Positions 18,805-27,054 of a stretch of 64,000 nt of DNA are shown here, piece after piece. A model generated the notes under the pieces. It was not told the origin of the DNA, did not search any database, and saw nothing but the letters and a program-made list of their open reading frames with translations. A program made the position numbers and the translations under genes. How positions within the stretch are numbered: position 1 is the first letter of the stretch; each line of letters begins with the position of its first letter. The stretch covers positions 1,302,001 to 1,366,000 of the forward strand of contig NZ_VFPA01000001.1 of NCBI RefSeq assembly GCF_006716445.1, written 5' to 3'. Origin of the DNA: Pseudonocardia kunmingensis. GTDB taxonomy: Bacteria; Actinomycetota; Actinomycetes; Mycobacteriales; Pseudonocardiaceae.

Positions 18805-18874
18805 CTCGCACACCGACATCTGCGCTCGGACACCGACTGCAGTCGGTGTGTGAGGGCCGAAGTCGGTGTGCGAG
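18805..18874. repeat. Nested double palindrome, copy B
   Basis: Outer arms CTCGCACACCGACATC (18805-18820) and GAAGTCGGTGTGCGAG (18859-18874) match at 15 of 16 positions when inverted. The inner arm pair is the perfect 20-base palindrome ACACCGACTGCAGTCGGTGT (18830-18849). Each arm is also a direct repeat of its neighbour, so two mutually exclusive folds are possible. It ends 7 bases before the rimM stop. Confidence 0.9.
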
Positions 18875-18881
18875 GCCGGAG

Positions 18882-19451
18882 TCAGGCGGGGTCGAGGAGG
18901 CCCTCGGGTGGGGTGAGGACCAGCCGGCCGCCCGCCAGGTCCACCGTCGGGACGATGGCCTGCACGAACGGGACCAGGATGTCCGGGCCGCCTCCGGGGC
19001 GGGCGAGGACGAGCAGCTCGCCGCCGGGGCCGTGCACGACCTCGCGGACAGTGCCGGCGACGGTGCCGTCCACCAGCTCGGCCCGCAGGCCCTCCAGCTG
19101 GTGGACGTGGAACTCCTCGTCGTCGGCGGGCGGCGTGATGGCGTCGGCCGCGACGAGGAGCCGGGTGCCGCGCAGCGCCTCGGCCGCGTCGCGGTCGGGC
19201 ACCTCGACGAACCGGACGAGCAAGCGACCGGAGTGCGGCCGGGCCGACTCGACGGTCAGGGTCCCGCTGGGCGCACCCGGCCGCTGCGCGATGAGGGACG
19301 CCCCGGCGGCGAACCGCTCGTCCGGGGAGTCCGTGTGCACGTCCACGACGAGCTCGCCGCGCAGGCCATGGGCCCGCACGGCGATCCCGACGAGGTACTC
19401 GGTGTCCGGGCGGGGTGCGCCCGGGGTGCTACCGGTCGGTGTCGACGACAT
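18882..19451 (-). CDS. rimM: Ribosome maturation factor RimM
   Basis: 189 residues from ATG 19451 (MSSTPTGSTPGAPRPD); an alternative ATG 21 bases upstream is less likely. N-terminal RimM domain with VGIAVRAHGLRGELVV and C-terminal PRC-barrel with DEEFHVHQLEGLRAELVDG and DILVPFVQAIVPTVDLAGG. It helps 30S head maturation around S19. It overlaps the KH-protein gene by 23 bases. Confidence 0.96.
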   Translation of the reverse strand: MSSTPTGSTPGAPRPDTEYLVGIAVRAHGLRGELVVDVHTDSPDERFAAGASLIAQRPGAPSGTLTVESARPHSGRLLVRFVEVPDRDAAEALRGTRLLVAADAITPPADDEEFHVHQLEGLRAELVDGTVAGTVREVVHGPGGELLVLARPGGGPDILVPFVQAIVPTVDLAGGRLVLTPPEGLLDPA

Positions 19452-19668
19452 CCACCCGCACGCCCCGGCCACCGATACCGCCGACGACCGTGCGCAGCGC
19501 GGTGGCGGTGCGCCCGCCGCGCCCGATCACCTTGCCGAGGTCCTCGGGGTGCACCCGGACCTCGAGGGTGCGACCCCGACGCGTGGTGACCAGCTCCACC
19601 TGCACGTCGTCGGGGTGGTCGACGATGCCCCGGACGAGGTGCTCCAGAGCGTCCGCCAGGACACTCAC
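19429..19668 (-). CDS. khpA: KH-domain RNA-binding protein (KhpA-type)
   Basis: 79 residues from the GTG at 19668, preceded by a strong RBS (GAGGAGG). A single KH domain: the GxxG loop is in LGKVIGRGGRTATALR and the protein ends GIGGRGVRVDVVDTDR. Between rpsP and rimM, as in most Gram-positive genomes; family members pair with KhpB or act as small-RNA chaperones. Confidence 0.93.
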   Translation of the reverse strand: MSVLADALEHLVRGIVDHPDDVQVELVTTRRGRTLEVRVHPEDLGKVIGRGGRTATALRTVVGGIGGRGVRVDVVDTDR

Positions 19669-19741
19669 GAGACCTCCTCGCTGACGCTCGTCGGCCTCGT
19701 TCGCGGCACTGCTGTGCTCATTGGTGACCTCGCAAGCTCGG

Positions 19742-20188
19742 TCACGCTTCTGCGGGAGCCTCGGCGGCAGCGTCTCCGCTGTCGCCCTTCGCCCGGCGGT
19801 CGCCACCCTTCTTGCGCGGCGTGGTGGCCTCGGTGGTGGGCTCCTCGCCGGCGGCGGCGAGCGCGGCCTGGAAGCGGGCGAGCTTGTCGACCTTCTCCGG
19901 CTGCGGCTTGAGCGTGCCCTCGGCGCCGGGCAGGCCCTTGAACTTCTGCCAGTCGCCGGTGATCTCGAGCAGGTTCTGCACCGGCTCGGTGGGCTGCGCG
20001 CCCACACCCAGCCAGTATTGCGCCCGGGCCGAGTCGACCTCGATGAGGCTCGGGTCGTTCTTCGGGTGGTACTTGCCGATGGTCTCGATCGCCCGGCCGC
20101 TGCGACGGCTGCGGGCGTCGGCGACGACGATTCGGTAGTACGGCTGGCGGATCTTGCCCAGCCTCATCAGCTTGATCTTGACGGCCAC
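19742..20188 (-). CDS. rpsP: 30S ribosomal protein S16
   Basis: 148 residues: [20 protein letters not shown] then [20 protein letters not shown] and the S16 core, plus an Ala/Lys/Glu-rich C-terminal extension of about 60 residues common in actinobacteria. It is 73 bases upstream of the KH gene. The 189-base gap before it (20189-20377) shows no gene and must contain the promoter of the rpsP-khpA-rimM group; a CAGAAT string on the minus strand near 20335 is a possible -10 but no -35 is obvious. Confidence 0.97.
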   Translation of the reverse strand: MAVKIKLMRLGKIRQPYYRIVVADARSRRSGRAIETIGKYHPKNDPSLIEVDSARAQYWLGVGAQPTEPVQNLLEITGDWQKFKGLPGAEGTLKPQPEKVDKLARFQAALAAAGEEPTTEATTPRKKGGDRRAKGDSGDAAAEAPAEA

Positions 20189-20377
20189 GCTGGTCGGTGC
20201 TCCTCGAGGATCGTGTGCTTCGGGTGGGTCCGCGCGGCTCGCGTGGGGGTACGGGCTGCGCGGTCCTCGCGTGTGTGGTGCGTCCGCGGCACGGTAGAGG
20301 GCCAGCCGCGGGGCCGATCGGCCATTCTGCCAGACGACGCCGGGTTGCGCTCCGGCGCGTGCCCCGCGGCTCGCCGC

Positions 20378-21631
20378 CTACACCGGGATGTTGCCGGTCA
20401 GCGCGAGGAAGAGCACGACGCCCGGAAGGAAGTTGTTGATCTGGTGCGCGATCACGCTCGCCAGCAGGCGGCCGGTGAAGAGCCGCGCCAGCCCGATGGG
20501 GATCGAGATCACGAGCAGCAGTGGCGCGCGCTCCAGCTCGAAGTGGAACAGGGCGAACACCAGCGTGGTGACGCCGAAGCAGACCCACCGACCTGCGCCG
20601 ATCCGCTCCAACGCCCCCCACAGCAGGCCGCGGTAGAGGATCTCCTCGCAGATCGGCGCGACGATCACGACGAGCAGCGCGATCCCCAGGGCCGCGGGCC
20701 ACGACGCGCGCTGGCCGTCGAACGCCGTGCCGACGGCCGAGTTCACGTCGGGCCCGACGATCGACACCCACACCATCGCCGCGACCGCGGTGACGAACAA
20801 CCCACCGAGCCCGAAGGCGAGCCCCGCGCCGACGTCGCGCCACGACCAGACGAGCCCCAGGTCGCGCACCGGACCGTTGCCCCGGACGAGCGTGGCGGCG
20901 ATCGCGACGCCCGCGGCGACGAGCGTCGGCACGGCGACCGCGATGCCCAGCTGGGGGACCGACGGCGCGTCCGGGTCGACCAGGAACCACGCGACGAGGA
21001 CGGAGCAGGCGAGGAACGCCAGCTCGGCGAGCGCGAACGCGCCGAGCCCCCACCGGTGGGTCCGGCGCGGCGCCGGCGGAGCTGCCGGGGGCTGCTGCGG
21101 ATGCACCGGAGGCGGACCGGCGGGGAAGCCGGGAGGAGGCACGGCCGCGCCGACGGCCTGCGGGAACGGCGGCTGCTGCGGCGGATATGCCTGCTGGGGC
21201 GGATATGCCTGCGGGAACGGCGGCCCCGCCGGCACGGTCTGCGCAAACTGCGGCGGTGCGGCTTGCGGGGACGCCGGCGGCACGGCCTGCGGGAACGGCG
21301 GCGGCACGGCAGGCGGGAACGGCGGCGGCGCGGCCTGCGCGAACGGCGGCGGCTCGCCCTGTGGCGCCTGCGGTTGCGCGGGCACGACCTCCGGCGCAGG
21401 CGGTGGCGGTGGCGGTGGCATGGCCTGCGTCCCGGCTCCCGGCGACACCTCGCCCGGGGCGGGGTCTGCACTCGTCGACCGCGGATCCGGACGCTGTGGG
21501 TGGCCGTTCACGTCGACGTGCCCGGGCGCCGGGTCCGCGGCCTGCTCGACCGGGGCGCCGTCGGGTCGCGCGGGATCCGTGCCCTCCGGTTCCTCCGCAC
21601 GCGATCGACCGTCACCCTGCACCGCTCCCAC
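20378..21631 (-). CDS. CPBP-family intramembrane metalloprotease with Pro-rich N-terminus
   Basis: 417 residues. The first ~190 are disordered Pro/Ala/Gln-rich cytoplasmic sequence containing repeats of the type PPFPQAVPP. The C-terminal part has about seven hydrophobic segments and the CPBP (Abi) motifs: EExxxR in APICEEILYRGLLWGAL, a conserved His in LVFALFHFELERAP and VIAHQINNFLPG. Family members are Rce1-like intramembrane proteases; some act on peptides or in immunity. Substrate unknown. It lies between the amidohydrolase and rpsP in the ffh-rpsP interval. Confidence 0.9.
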   Translation of the reverse strand: MGAVQGDGRSRAEEPEGTDPARPDGAPVEQAADPAPGHVDVNGHPQRPDPRSTSADPAPGEVSPGAGTQAMPPPPPPPAPEVVPAQPQAPQGEPPPFAQAAPPPFPPAVPPPFPQAVPPASPQAAPPQFAQTVPAGPPFPQAYPPQQAYPPQQPPFPQAVGAAVPPPGFPAGPPPVHPQQPPAAPPAPRRTHRWGLGAFALAELAFLACSVLVAWFLVDPDAPSVPQLGIAVAVPTLVAAGVAIAATLVRGNGPVRDLGLVWSWRDVGAGLAFGLGGLFVTAVAAMVWVSIVGPDVNSAVGTAFDGQRASWPAALGIALLVVIVAPICEEILYRGLLWGALERIGAGRWVCFGVTTLVFALFHFELERAPLLLVISIPIGLARLFTGRLLASVIAHQINNFLPGVVLFLALTGNIPV

Positions 21632-21690
21632 GCCCCCGACGCTACCGGCCGGTCAGGAACGCCGCCGCTCCCCTGCCCGACGGCCCGGCC

Positions 21691-21760
21691 CTCGCACACC
21701 GACTTCCGTCCTCGCACACCGACTGCAGTCGGTGTGCCGGCGCAGGATTCGGTGTCCGAG
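21691..21760. repeat. Nested double palindrome, copy C
   Basis: Outer left arm CTCGCACACCGACTTC (21691), second forward arm CTCGCACACCGACTGC (21711), inner perfect palindrome CACACCGACTGCAGTCGGTG extended to 22 bases (21715-21736), then a degenerate outer right arm ATTCGGTGTCCGAG. It fills the gap between the amidohydrolase stop and the CPBP gene start on the same strand. Confidence 0.88.
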
Positions 21761-21770
21761 CGGTGGGCGG

Positions 21771-22847
21771 TCAGGTGCCGGCGTGCACCGGACGGCCGCG
21801 GAGCACCACCAGGGCCGGTTCGTGCAGGACCGAGAGGTCCAGGCGCGGGTCGCGGCGGTAGACCACCAGGTCGGCGCGGGCGCCGGGCTCGAGGCCGGGC
21901 CGGCCCAGCCAGCGGCGGGCCGCCCAGCTCGCGGCGCCCAGCGCGTCGGCCGCCGGCAGGCCGGCGCGGTGCAGGGCGATGACCTCGTCGGCGAGGCGGC
22001 CGTGGGCGATGCCACCACCGGCGTCGGTGCCCGCGTAGACGGGCACCCCCGCCTCCACCGCCCGGCGGACCACCGCTCCCGCACCGGCGTGCAGCCGCCG
22101 CATGTGGTCCGCGTAGGCGGGGTACCGGACCGCCTGGTCGGCGATCGCCGGGAACGTCTCGATGTTGATCAGCGTGGGCACCAGGGCCGTGCCGCGCGCG
22201 GCCATCTCGGCGATGACGTCGTCGGTGAGGCCGGTGCCGTGCTCGATGCAGTCGATGCCCGCGCGCACCAGGCCGGGGATCGATTCGGCGCCGAACACGT
22301 GTGCCGTGACGCGGGCGCCTGCGCGGTGGGCGGTGTCGATGGCCGTGGCCAGCACGTCGTCGGGCCAGAGCGGGGCGAGGTCGCCCGCGCCGCGGTCGAT
22401 CCAGTCGCCGACGAGCTTGACCCAGCCGTCCCCCGCGGCGGCCTGCTCCGCGACGGCGTCGGGGAGCAGCGCCGGGTCGTCCAGCTCCTGGGCGACGCCC
22501 GGGATGTAGCGCTTGGGCCGCGCGACGTGCCTGCCGGCCCGGATGATCTCCGGGAGGTCGTCGCGCGCCTGCAGCGGTGAGGTGTCGATCGGCGAGCCGC
22601 AGTCGCGCACGAGCAGCGTGCCGGCGTCGCGGTCGACGCGGGCCTGCGCGTCGGCCTCCTCGAGGTCGACGCCGCCGCCCGGCCCGAGCCCGATGTGGCA
22701 GTGCGCGTCGACGAGGCCCGGCACGATGTACCCGCCGTCGACCAGCGTCTCGGCGCCCCGCAGCGGCTCGCTCAGCCGCCCGGCGCCGTCGATCCACAGC
22801 TCGACGGACTCCTCGCCCGGCAGCAGGACGCCGCGCAGCCGGAACAT
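21771..22847 (-). CDS. Amidohydrolase-family protein (imidazolonepropionase/prolidase-like)
   Basis: 358 residues. Metal-ligand motifs of the amidohydrolase superfamily are present: HxH in VDAHCHIGLGPGG, His in GARVTAHVFGAESI and IDCIEHGTGLTDD, and the late Asp in VYAGTDAGGGIAHG, with a metal-bridging Lys replaced by WVKLVGDWID context. A homologue sits directly downstream of ffh in mycobacteria, so the position is conserved though the substrate is not known. Its ATG follows the ffh stop immediately. Confidence 0.9.
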   Translation of the reverse strand: MFRLRGVLLPGEESVELWIDGAGRLSEPLRGAETLVDGGYIVPGLVDAHCHIGLGPGGGVDLEEADAQARVDRDAGTLLVRDCGSPIDTSPLQARDDLPEIIRAGRHVARPKRYIPGVAQELDDPALLPDAVAEQAAAGDGWVKLVGDWIDRGAGDLAPLWPDDVLATAIDTAHRAGARVTAHVFGAESIPGLVRAGIDCIEHGTGLTDDVIAEMAARGTALVPTLINIETFPAIADQAVRYPAYADHMRRLHAGAGAVVRRAVEAGVPVYAGTDAGGGIAHGRLADEVIALHRAGLPAADALGAASWAARRWLGRPGLEPGARADLVVYRRDPRLDLSVLHEPALVVLRGRPVHAGT

Positions 22848-24386
22848 CTACTTCCCCTTCGGGAACCTCAGCTTGCTCGGGTCGAAGCCGGGTGGCAGCT
22901 GGTCGAGCCCGGGGGGCATGTCGCGCAGCGACGCCGGGAGGCCCGAGAGGTCCGGCATGCCGCCGCCGGGGAGGCCGGCGGGGGCGCGCGGCGGCGTCGG
23001 ACGGCTCTTGCCCTTCGACTTCTTGCCCTTGCGGCCCTTCGCCTGCTTCTTCGTGGCGCTGCGGCTGCCGAAGCCGAACTGGCCCGCCATCTGCTTCATC
23101 ATCTTCTTCGCCTCGAAGAAGCGGTTGACGACGTCGTTGACCTCGCTGACCGTGACCCCGGAGCCGTTGGCGATGCGCAGCCGCCGGGACCCGTTGATCA
23201 TCTTCGGGTCGGCCCGCTCGGCGGGCGTCATGCCCCGGATGATCGCCTGCAACCGGTCGAGCTGCTTGTCGTCGACCTGCGCCAGCGCGTCCTTCATCTG
23301 CCCGGCGCCGGGCAGCATGCCGAGGATGTTGCCGATCGGTCCCATCTTGCGGACCGCGAGCATCTGCTCGAGGAAGTCCTCCAGCGTGAGCTCGCCGCTG
23401 GAGATCTTGGCGGCGGTCTTGGCCGTCTGCTCCTGGTCGAACGCCTGCTCGGCCTGCTCGATGAGCGTGAGCAGGTCGCCCATCCCGAGGATGCGGCTGG
23501 CCATCCGGTCGGGGTGGAAGACGTCGAAGTCGGCGAGCTTCTCACCGTTGGAGGCGAAGAGGATCGGCTGGCCGGTGACCTCGCGGACCGACAGCGCGGC
23601 ACCACCGCGGGCGTCGCCGTCGAGCTTGGTGAGCACCACACCGGTGAAGCCGACGCCGTCGCGGAACGCCTCGGCGGTGGCCACGGCGTCCTGGCCGATC
23701 ATGGCGTCGACGACGAACAGCGTCTCATCGGGCTGCACCGCGTCGCGGATGTCCGCGGCCTGGCGCATCAGCTCCTCGTCGACGCCGAGGCGGCCCGCGG
23801 TGTCGACGATGACGACGTCGTAGTGCTTGTCGCGGGCGTGCGCGACGCCGCGGCGGGCGACGTCGACCGGGTCGCCCACCCCGTTGCCCGGCTCGGGGGC
23901 GAAGGTCGTGGCGCCCGCGCGCTCGCCGACGATCTGCAGCTGGTTGACCGCGTTGGGACGCTGGAGGTCGCACGCCACCAGCAGCGGGGTGTGGCCCTGG
24001 TTCTTCAGCCAGCCGGCGAGCTTGCCGGCGAGGGTCGTCTTACCGGAACCCTGCAGACCGGCGAGCATGATCACGCTCGGCGGCTCCTTGGCCAGCCGGA
24101 TCCGCCGGGTCTCGCCGCCGAGGATGTCGACGAGCTCCTCGTTGACGATCTTGACGACCTGCTGGGCCGGGTTCAGCGCCCCCGAGACCTCCGCGCCCTT
24201 GGCCCGCTCCTTGACCCGCGCGATGAAGCCGCGGACCACCGGCAGCGCGACGTCGGCCTCCAGCAGCGCGATGCGGATCTCGCGCGCGGTGGCGTCGATG
24301 TCGGCGTCGGAGAGGCGACCCTTGCCGCGGAGGTTGGCGAGGGTGCCGCTGAGGCGCTCGGAGAGGGTGTCGAACACCCCTCCCAC
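22848..24386 (-). CDS. ffh: Signal recognition particle protein Ffh
   Basis: 512 residues. N domain, then the SRP GTPase: Walker A LAGLQGSGKTTLAGKLAG, VVIVDTAGRLGVDEELMRQ, and VLTKLDGDARGGAALSV. The methionine-rich M domain follows (LEQMLAVRKMGPIGNILGML, VNRFFEAKKMMKQMAGQFGF) and the tail is a Lys-rich then Pro/Gly/Met-rich segment. It binds 4.5S RNA and signal sequences and docks with FtsY, encoded 10 kb away. Confidence 0.98.
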   Translation of the reverse strand: MGGVFDTLSERLSGTLANLRGKGRLSDADIDATAREIRIALLEADVALPVVRGFIARVKERAKGAEVSGALNPAQQVVKIVNEELVDILGGETRRIRLAKEPPSVIMLAGLQGSGKTTLAGKLAGWLKNQGHTPLLVACDLQRPNAVNQLQIVGERAGATTFAPEPGNGVGDPVDVARRGVAHARDKHYDVVIVDTAGRLGVDEELMRQAADIRDAVQPDETLFVVDAMIGQDAVATAEAFRDGVGFTGVVLTKLDGDARGGAALSVREVTGQPILFASNGEKLADFDVFHPDRMASRILGMGDLLTLIEQAEQAFDQEQTAKTAAKISSGELTLEDFLEQMLAVRKMGPIGNILGMLPGAGQMKDALAQVDDKQLDRLQAIIRGMTPAERADPKMINGSRRLRIANGSGVTVSEVNDVVNRFFEAKKMMKQMAGQFGFGSRSATKKQAKGRKGKKSKGKSRPTPPRAPAGLPGGGMPDLSGLPASLRDMPPGLDQLPPGFDPSKLRFPKGK

Positions 24387-24387
24387 C

Positions 24388-25206
24388 CTACTGGCGTGCC
24401 GCGAGCTCCTGCAGGCGTGCCAGTGCCGCGGCCGACGGCGAGCCCGGCTCGGCGAAGTAGGTGACCACCAGCTGGCCCGGCGCGCTCGCCACGGCGAGCG
24501 ACTCCCAGCCCACCGTGACCTCCCCGACGACGGGCGACACGAGCCGCTTGCGGCCCGCCGCCTTGGCGCGCACGTCGTGGCGCGCCCACAGCCTGCGGAA
24601 CTCGTCGCTGCGCACCGAGAGCTCCCCGACCAGGGTGACCAGCCGCGGGTCGTCGGGTGCGTCCGCGGCCGAGGCGCGCAGCGCGGCGACGGTCTCCTCC
24701 GCCACGTCCGACCAGTCCGGGTAGAACTCGCGCGCCCCGGGGTCGAGGAACACGTGCCGCACGATGTTGCCGTCCCCGGGGATCGTGCCGCACAGCAGCT
24801 CGCACAGCCGGTTGGCGGCGAGCACGTCCATGCACCGGCCCAGGACGAACGCGGGCACGCCCGCCATCGACTCCAGCAGCCGCACGATCTCGGGCGCGGC
24901 GCGCTCCGGCTCCCGGCGGCTGCGCCGCGGCACCCGGGGCGCGGGCGCGGCGAGCGAGGCGAGGTAGGCGGTGGACTCGGCGTCGAGCTCGAGCACGCGG
25001 GCCAGCGCCTCCACCACCTGCGTCGACGGGTGGCGGTCGCGCCCGCGCTCCAGGCGCAGGTAGTAGTCGGCGCTGATGCCGGCGAGCATCGCGACCTCCT
25101 CGCGCCGCAGCCCGGGCACCCGCCTGCGCCCGACGGGCAGGCCGTGGTCCTCGGGTCGGGTCAGCTCGCGGCGGGCGCGGAGGAACTCGCCCAAGAGGTT
25201 CGGCAC
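24388..25206 (-). CDS. XRE-family regulator with MmyB-like ligand domain
   Basis: 272 residues from the GTG at 25206 (then PNLLGEFLRARRELT). This start is favoured because a -10-like TACCGT sits seven bases ahead, giving a leaderless mRNA; GTG 25215 is the alternative. N-terminal XRE helix-turn-helix (GLRREEVAMLAGISADYYLR, LERGRDRHPS) and a C-terminal PAS-like MmyB ligand pocket (VLAANRLCELLCGTIPGDGN, WSDVAEETVAALRASAADAP). Such regulators typically sit divergent to a short-chain dehydrogenase and control it, exactly as here, and some bind fatty acids. Confidence 0.9.
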   Translation of the reverse strand: MPNLLGEFLRARRELTRPEDHGLPVGRRRVPGLRREEVAMLAGISADYYLRLERGRDRHPSTQVVEALARVLELDAESTAYLASLAAPAPRVPRRSRREPERAAPEIVRLLESMAGVPAFVLGRCMDVLAANRLCELLCGTIPGDGNIVRHVFLDPGAREFYPDWSDVAEETVAALRASAADAPDDPRLVTLVGELSVRSDEFRRLWARHDVRAKAAGRKRLVSPVVGEVTVGWESLAVASAPGQLVVTYFAEPGSPSAAALARLQELAARQ

Positions 25207-25237
25207 GGACCTCACGGTAGGGCGCGCCCGGGGAGAA

Positions 25238-25259
25238 GGGGTGGTCCTGTGACTACCCC
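25238..25259. promoter_or_regulatory. Dyad between MmyB-type regulator and SDR
   Basis: GGGGTGGTC-CTGT-GACTACCCC: the 9-base arms match at 8 positions. It lies in the 103-base gap between the divergent regulator and SDR genes, upstream of both, and is the best candidate for the regulator's operator. Confidence 0.5.
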
Positions 25260-25309
25260 CCTTCGCGGGGCCTCCCCGGCCCCTCCGCGCCGCCCGCAGG
25301 CTCGGTGGC

Positions 25310-26092
25310 ATGACGCAGAACGCCACAACTCAGAACGCCGCGACCCAGAACACCCACGACCTCACCGGACGCACCGCCGTCGTCACCGGGGCCAGCAGCG
25401 GGATCGGTGCCGCCACCGCACGGGCGCTCGCCGCCTGCGGCGCCCGCGTCGCCGTGCTGGCCCGGCGCGCCGACCGCATCGAGGCGCTCGCGAAGGAGAT
25501 CGACGGGGTCGCCGTGCCCGCCGACGTCACGGACCCCGCGAGCCTCGCCCGCGCGGCCGCGACCGTCCGCGCCGCGCTCGGCGCACCCGACCTCGTGGTC
25601 GCCAACGCCGGCGTGATGCTCGGCGCCCCGTTCGCCACGGCCGAGCCCGCGGAGTGGCACGCGATGGTGGACACGAACGTCACGGGCCTGCTGCACACCG
25701 GCAAGGCGTTCGTCGACGACCTCCTCGCGGCCGCCGCCGACGGCGGGCCCGCCGACCTCGTGCACGTCGGCTCGATCGCGAGCCACGCGATCTTCCCGAC
25801 CTACGCCGTGTACAGCGCGACGAAGGCCGGCGTGGCCGCGCTGACGCGCGGGCTGCGGATGGAGCTCGGACCGCGCGGGGTGCGGGTGCGTGCGGTCGAG
25901 CCGGGCCTCACCGAGAGCGAGCTCGGCGAGACGATGCTCGACAGCGCGGGCCGCGACACTCTCGAGGAGATCCGGCGGGCGGTCGGACCGATCCCGGCCG
26001 GCGCCATCGCGGAGGCCATCGCCTGGTCGGCGGCCGCGCCGCCCCGCGTCAACGTGGCGGAGCTGATCGTGCTGCCCACCGCTCAGGGCTGA
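25310..26092 (+). CDS. Short-chain dehydrogenase/reductase
   Basis: 260 residues. Classical SDR: TGxxxGIG in VVTGASSGIGAATARALA, NAG in LVVANAGVMLG, catalytic Ser in VHVGSIASHAIFP and YxxxK in YAVYSATKAGVAAL. NADP preference is suggested by ARRADRIEALA after strand 2. Substrate unknown. The N-terminus carries a curious AT-NQ-rich tripling (TQNATTQNAATQN) before the fold. Divergent from its presumed MmyB-type regulator. Confidence 0.93.
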   Translation: MTQNATTQNAATQNTHDLTGRTAVVTGASSGIGAATARALAACGARVAVLARRADRIEALAKEIDGVAVPADVTDPASLARAAATVRAALGAPDLVVANAGVMLGAPFATAEPAEWHAMVDTNVTGLLHTGKAFVDDLLAAAADGGPADLVHVGSIASHAIFPTYAVYSATKAGVAALTRGLRMELGPRGVRVRAVEPGLTESELGETMLDSAGRDTLEEIRRAVGPIPAGAIAEAIAWSAAAPPRVNVAELIVLPTAQG

Positions 26093-26101
26093 CCGGCATT
26101 C

Positions 26102-26761
26102 TCAGCTCACCGTCGTGGGCTCCGGCGCGGTGGCCTCCCGGGCGAGCACCGTCCTCGTCGGTTCGGTGTCCAGCCGCAACCCGCCCGCGGCGGCGGCCCG
26201 GTCGAGGACCGTGATGCTGCGCCAGCCGGGAGGCGGGTGGCCGAGCAGGTCGGCCGCGGTGCCCTCGGCCCGCCGCGCGTGCCCGCTGAACGAGCCCTCC
26301 GACACCACGCGCCCGCGCTCGCGCTGGCCGCGGCGCGCCTCCTCGACGCCGACCTGCAGCCAGAGCAGGTGCGCGGACCTGCGGGTGGCGGCGGCCAGAC
26401 GCGCGACCGCCGCCCGGGTGCCGGGCTGCGTGGCCGGCAGGTGCACCACGACGGTCGGCGTGCGCGACGCGGCCGCGGCGACCACCGCCGAGCGGTGCAG
26501 CAGGTGCACCACGGGGCGCTGCCACCCGTAGGGCACGCCGCGGGCCAGCAGGCGCAGTGCCGCGCGTTGCGACTCCGAGTCGAACACGGCGACCCCGTCG
26601 GTATCGGGCAGGCTCGCGAGCAGTGTGGACTTCCCGGCCCCGGGCATGCCGGCCACCAGCAGCAGGCTCCGGCCGGGCAGGGCGAGCCGCACCGGCCGTG
26701 TCGCGGTCGTCACGGCGTGTCCAACGTACGGTTCGGGCGGTTCGTTCCGTTCGACGGCCAT
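26102..26761 (-). CDS. P-loop ATPase/kinase-like protein
   Basis: 219 residues with Walker A LLLVAGMPGAGKSTLLASL and a possible Walker B (TPTVVVHLPATQPG); the ordering of VAVFDSESQRAALR, an LLWLQVGVEEARRGQRERGR segment and a RSITVLDR end resembles small nucleotide or zeta-toxin-like kinases of the AAA_33 group. No partner antitoxin is apparent. It ends ten bases from the converging SDR stop. The start is uncertain; ATG 26761 is used. Confidence 0.75.
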   Translation of the reverse strand: MAVERNEPPEPYVGHAVTTATRPVRLALPGRSLLLVAGMPGAGKSTLLASLPDTDGVAVFDSESQRAALRLLARGVPYGWQRPVVHLLHRSAVVAAAASRTPTVVVHLPATQPGTRAAVARLAAATRRSAHLLWLQVGVEEARRGQRERGRVVSEGSFSGHARRAEGTAADLLGHPPPGWRSITVLDRAAAAGGLRLDTEPTRTVLAREATAPEPTTVS

Positions 26762-26793
26762 GACCGAGCGTGACGATGATCATCCGCGCACGC

Positions 26794-26816
26794 CCGACGA
26801 ACGGCACTCTCGTCGG
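26794..26816. repeat. CCGACGAACGGCA palindrome, left copy
   Basis: CCGACGA-acggcactc-TCGTCGG. The right copy at 29510-29532 is its near-perfect inverse, so the two behave like terminal inverted repeats around the intron-bearing region; a third, doubled version lies at 52448-52496. Confidence 0.8.
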
Positions 26817-26947
26817 CTGACACGACAGCCGGATCTCGTGACCACGGGTGTTCCGGCGGTGGCCGGGCCGTTCGGTGGTGGTCGCGGGCATGATCCGCGG
26901 TATCGGTTGCTCATGGTCGTGGCAGCAGCAATGGACGTTGGGTCGGA

Positions 26948-26989
26948 CACGGGCGCGGTGCCCGGGTTGCCCCGGGTCCGTTTCCCGTG
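26948..26989 (-). ncRNA. Group II intron domain VI
   Basis: Minus-strand hairpin: CACGGG-aaa-CGG-a-CCCGGG-gcaa-CCCGGG-ca-CCG-cg-CCCGTG. The asymmetric purine bulges on the 5' side could supply the branch-point adenosine. It follows domain V after 10 bases. Confidence 0.75.
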
Positions 26990-26999
26990 CCCGCCCGCC

Positions 27000-27033
27000 G
27001 AACCGGACGTGCGGCTCTCACCGCATCCGGCTC
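27000..27033 (-). ncRNA. Group II intron domain V (catalytic)
   Basis: Exactly 34 nt on the minus strand. It begins GAGCCGGATGCGG, including the catalytic AGC triad, has the GTGA-type tetraloop, and closes with CCGCACGTCCGGTTC. The stem pairs throughout with the characteristic two-base bulge. This is the most conserved RNA element of group II introns. Confidence 0.92.
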
Positions 27034-27054
27034 TCCGCATGTCGTGGCCGTTGC

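Noticed and set aside
26102..26761. Zeta-type toxin of a toxin-antitoxin pair
   Set aside because: Only the P-loop is clear and no small antitoxin gene is adjacent; kept as a generic P-loop ATPase.
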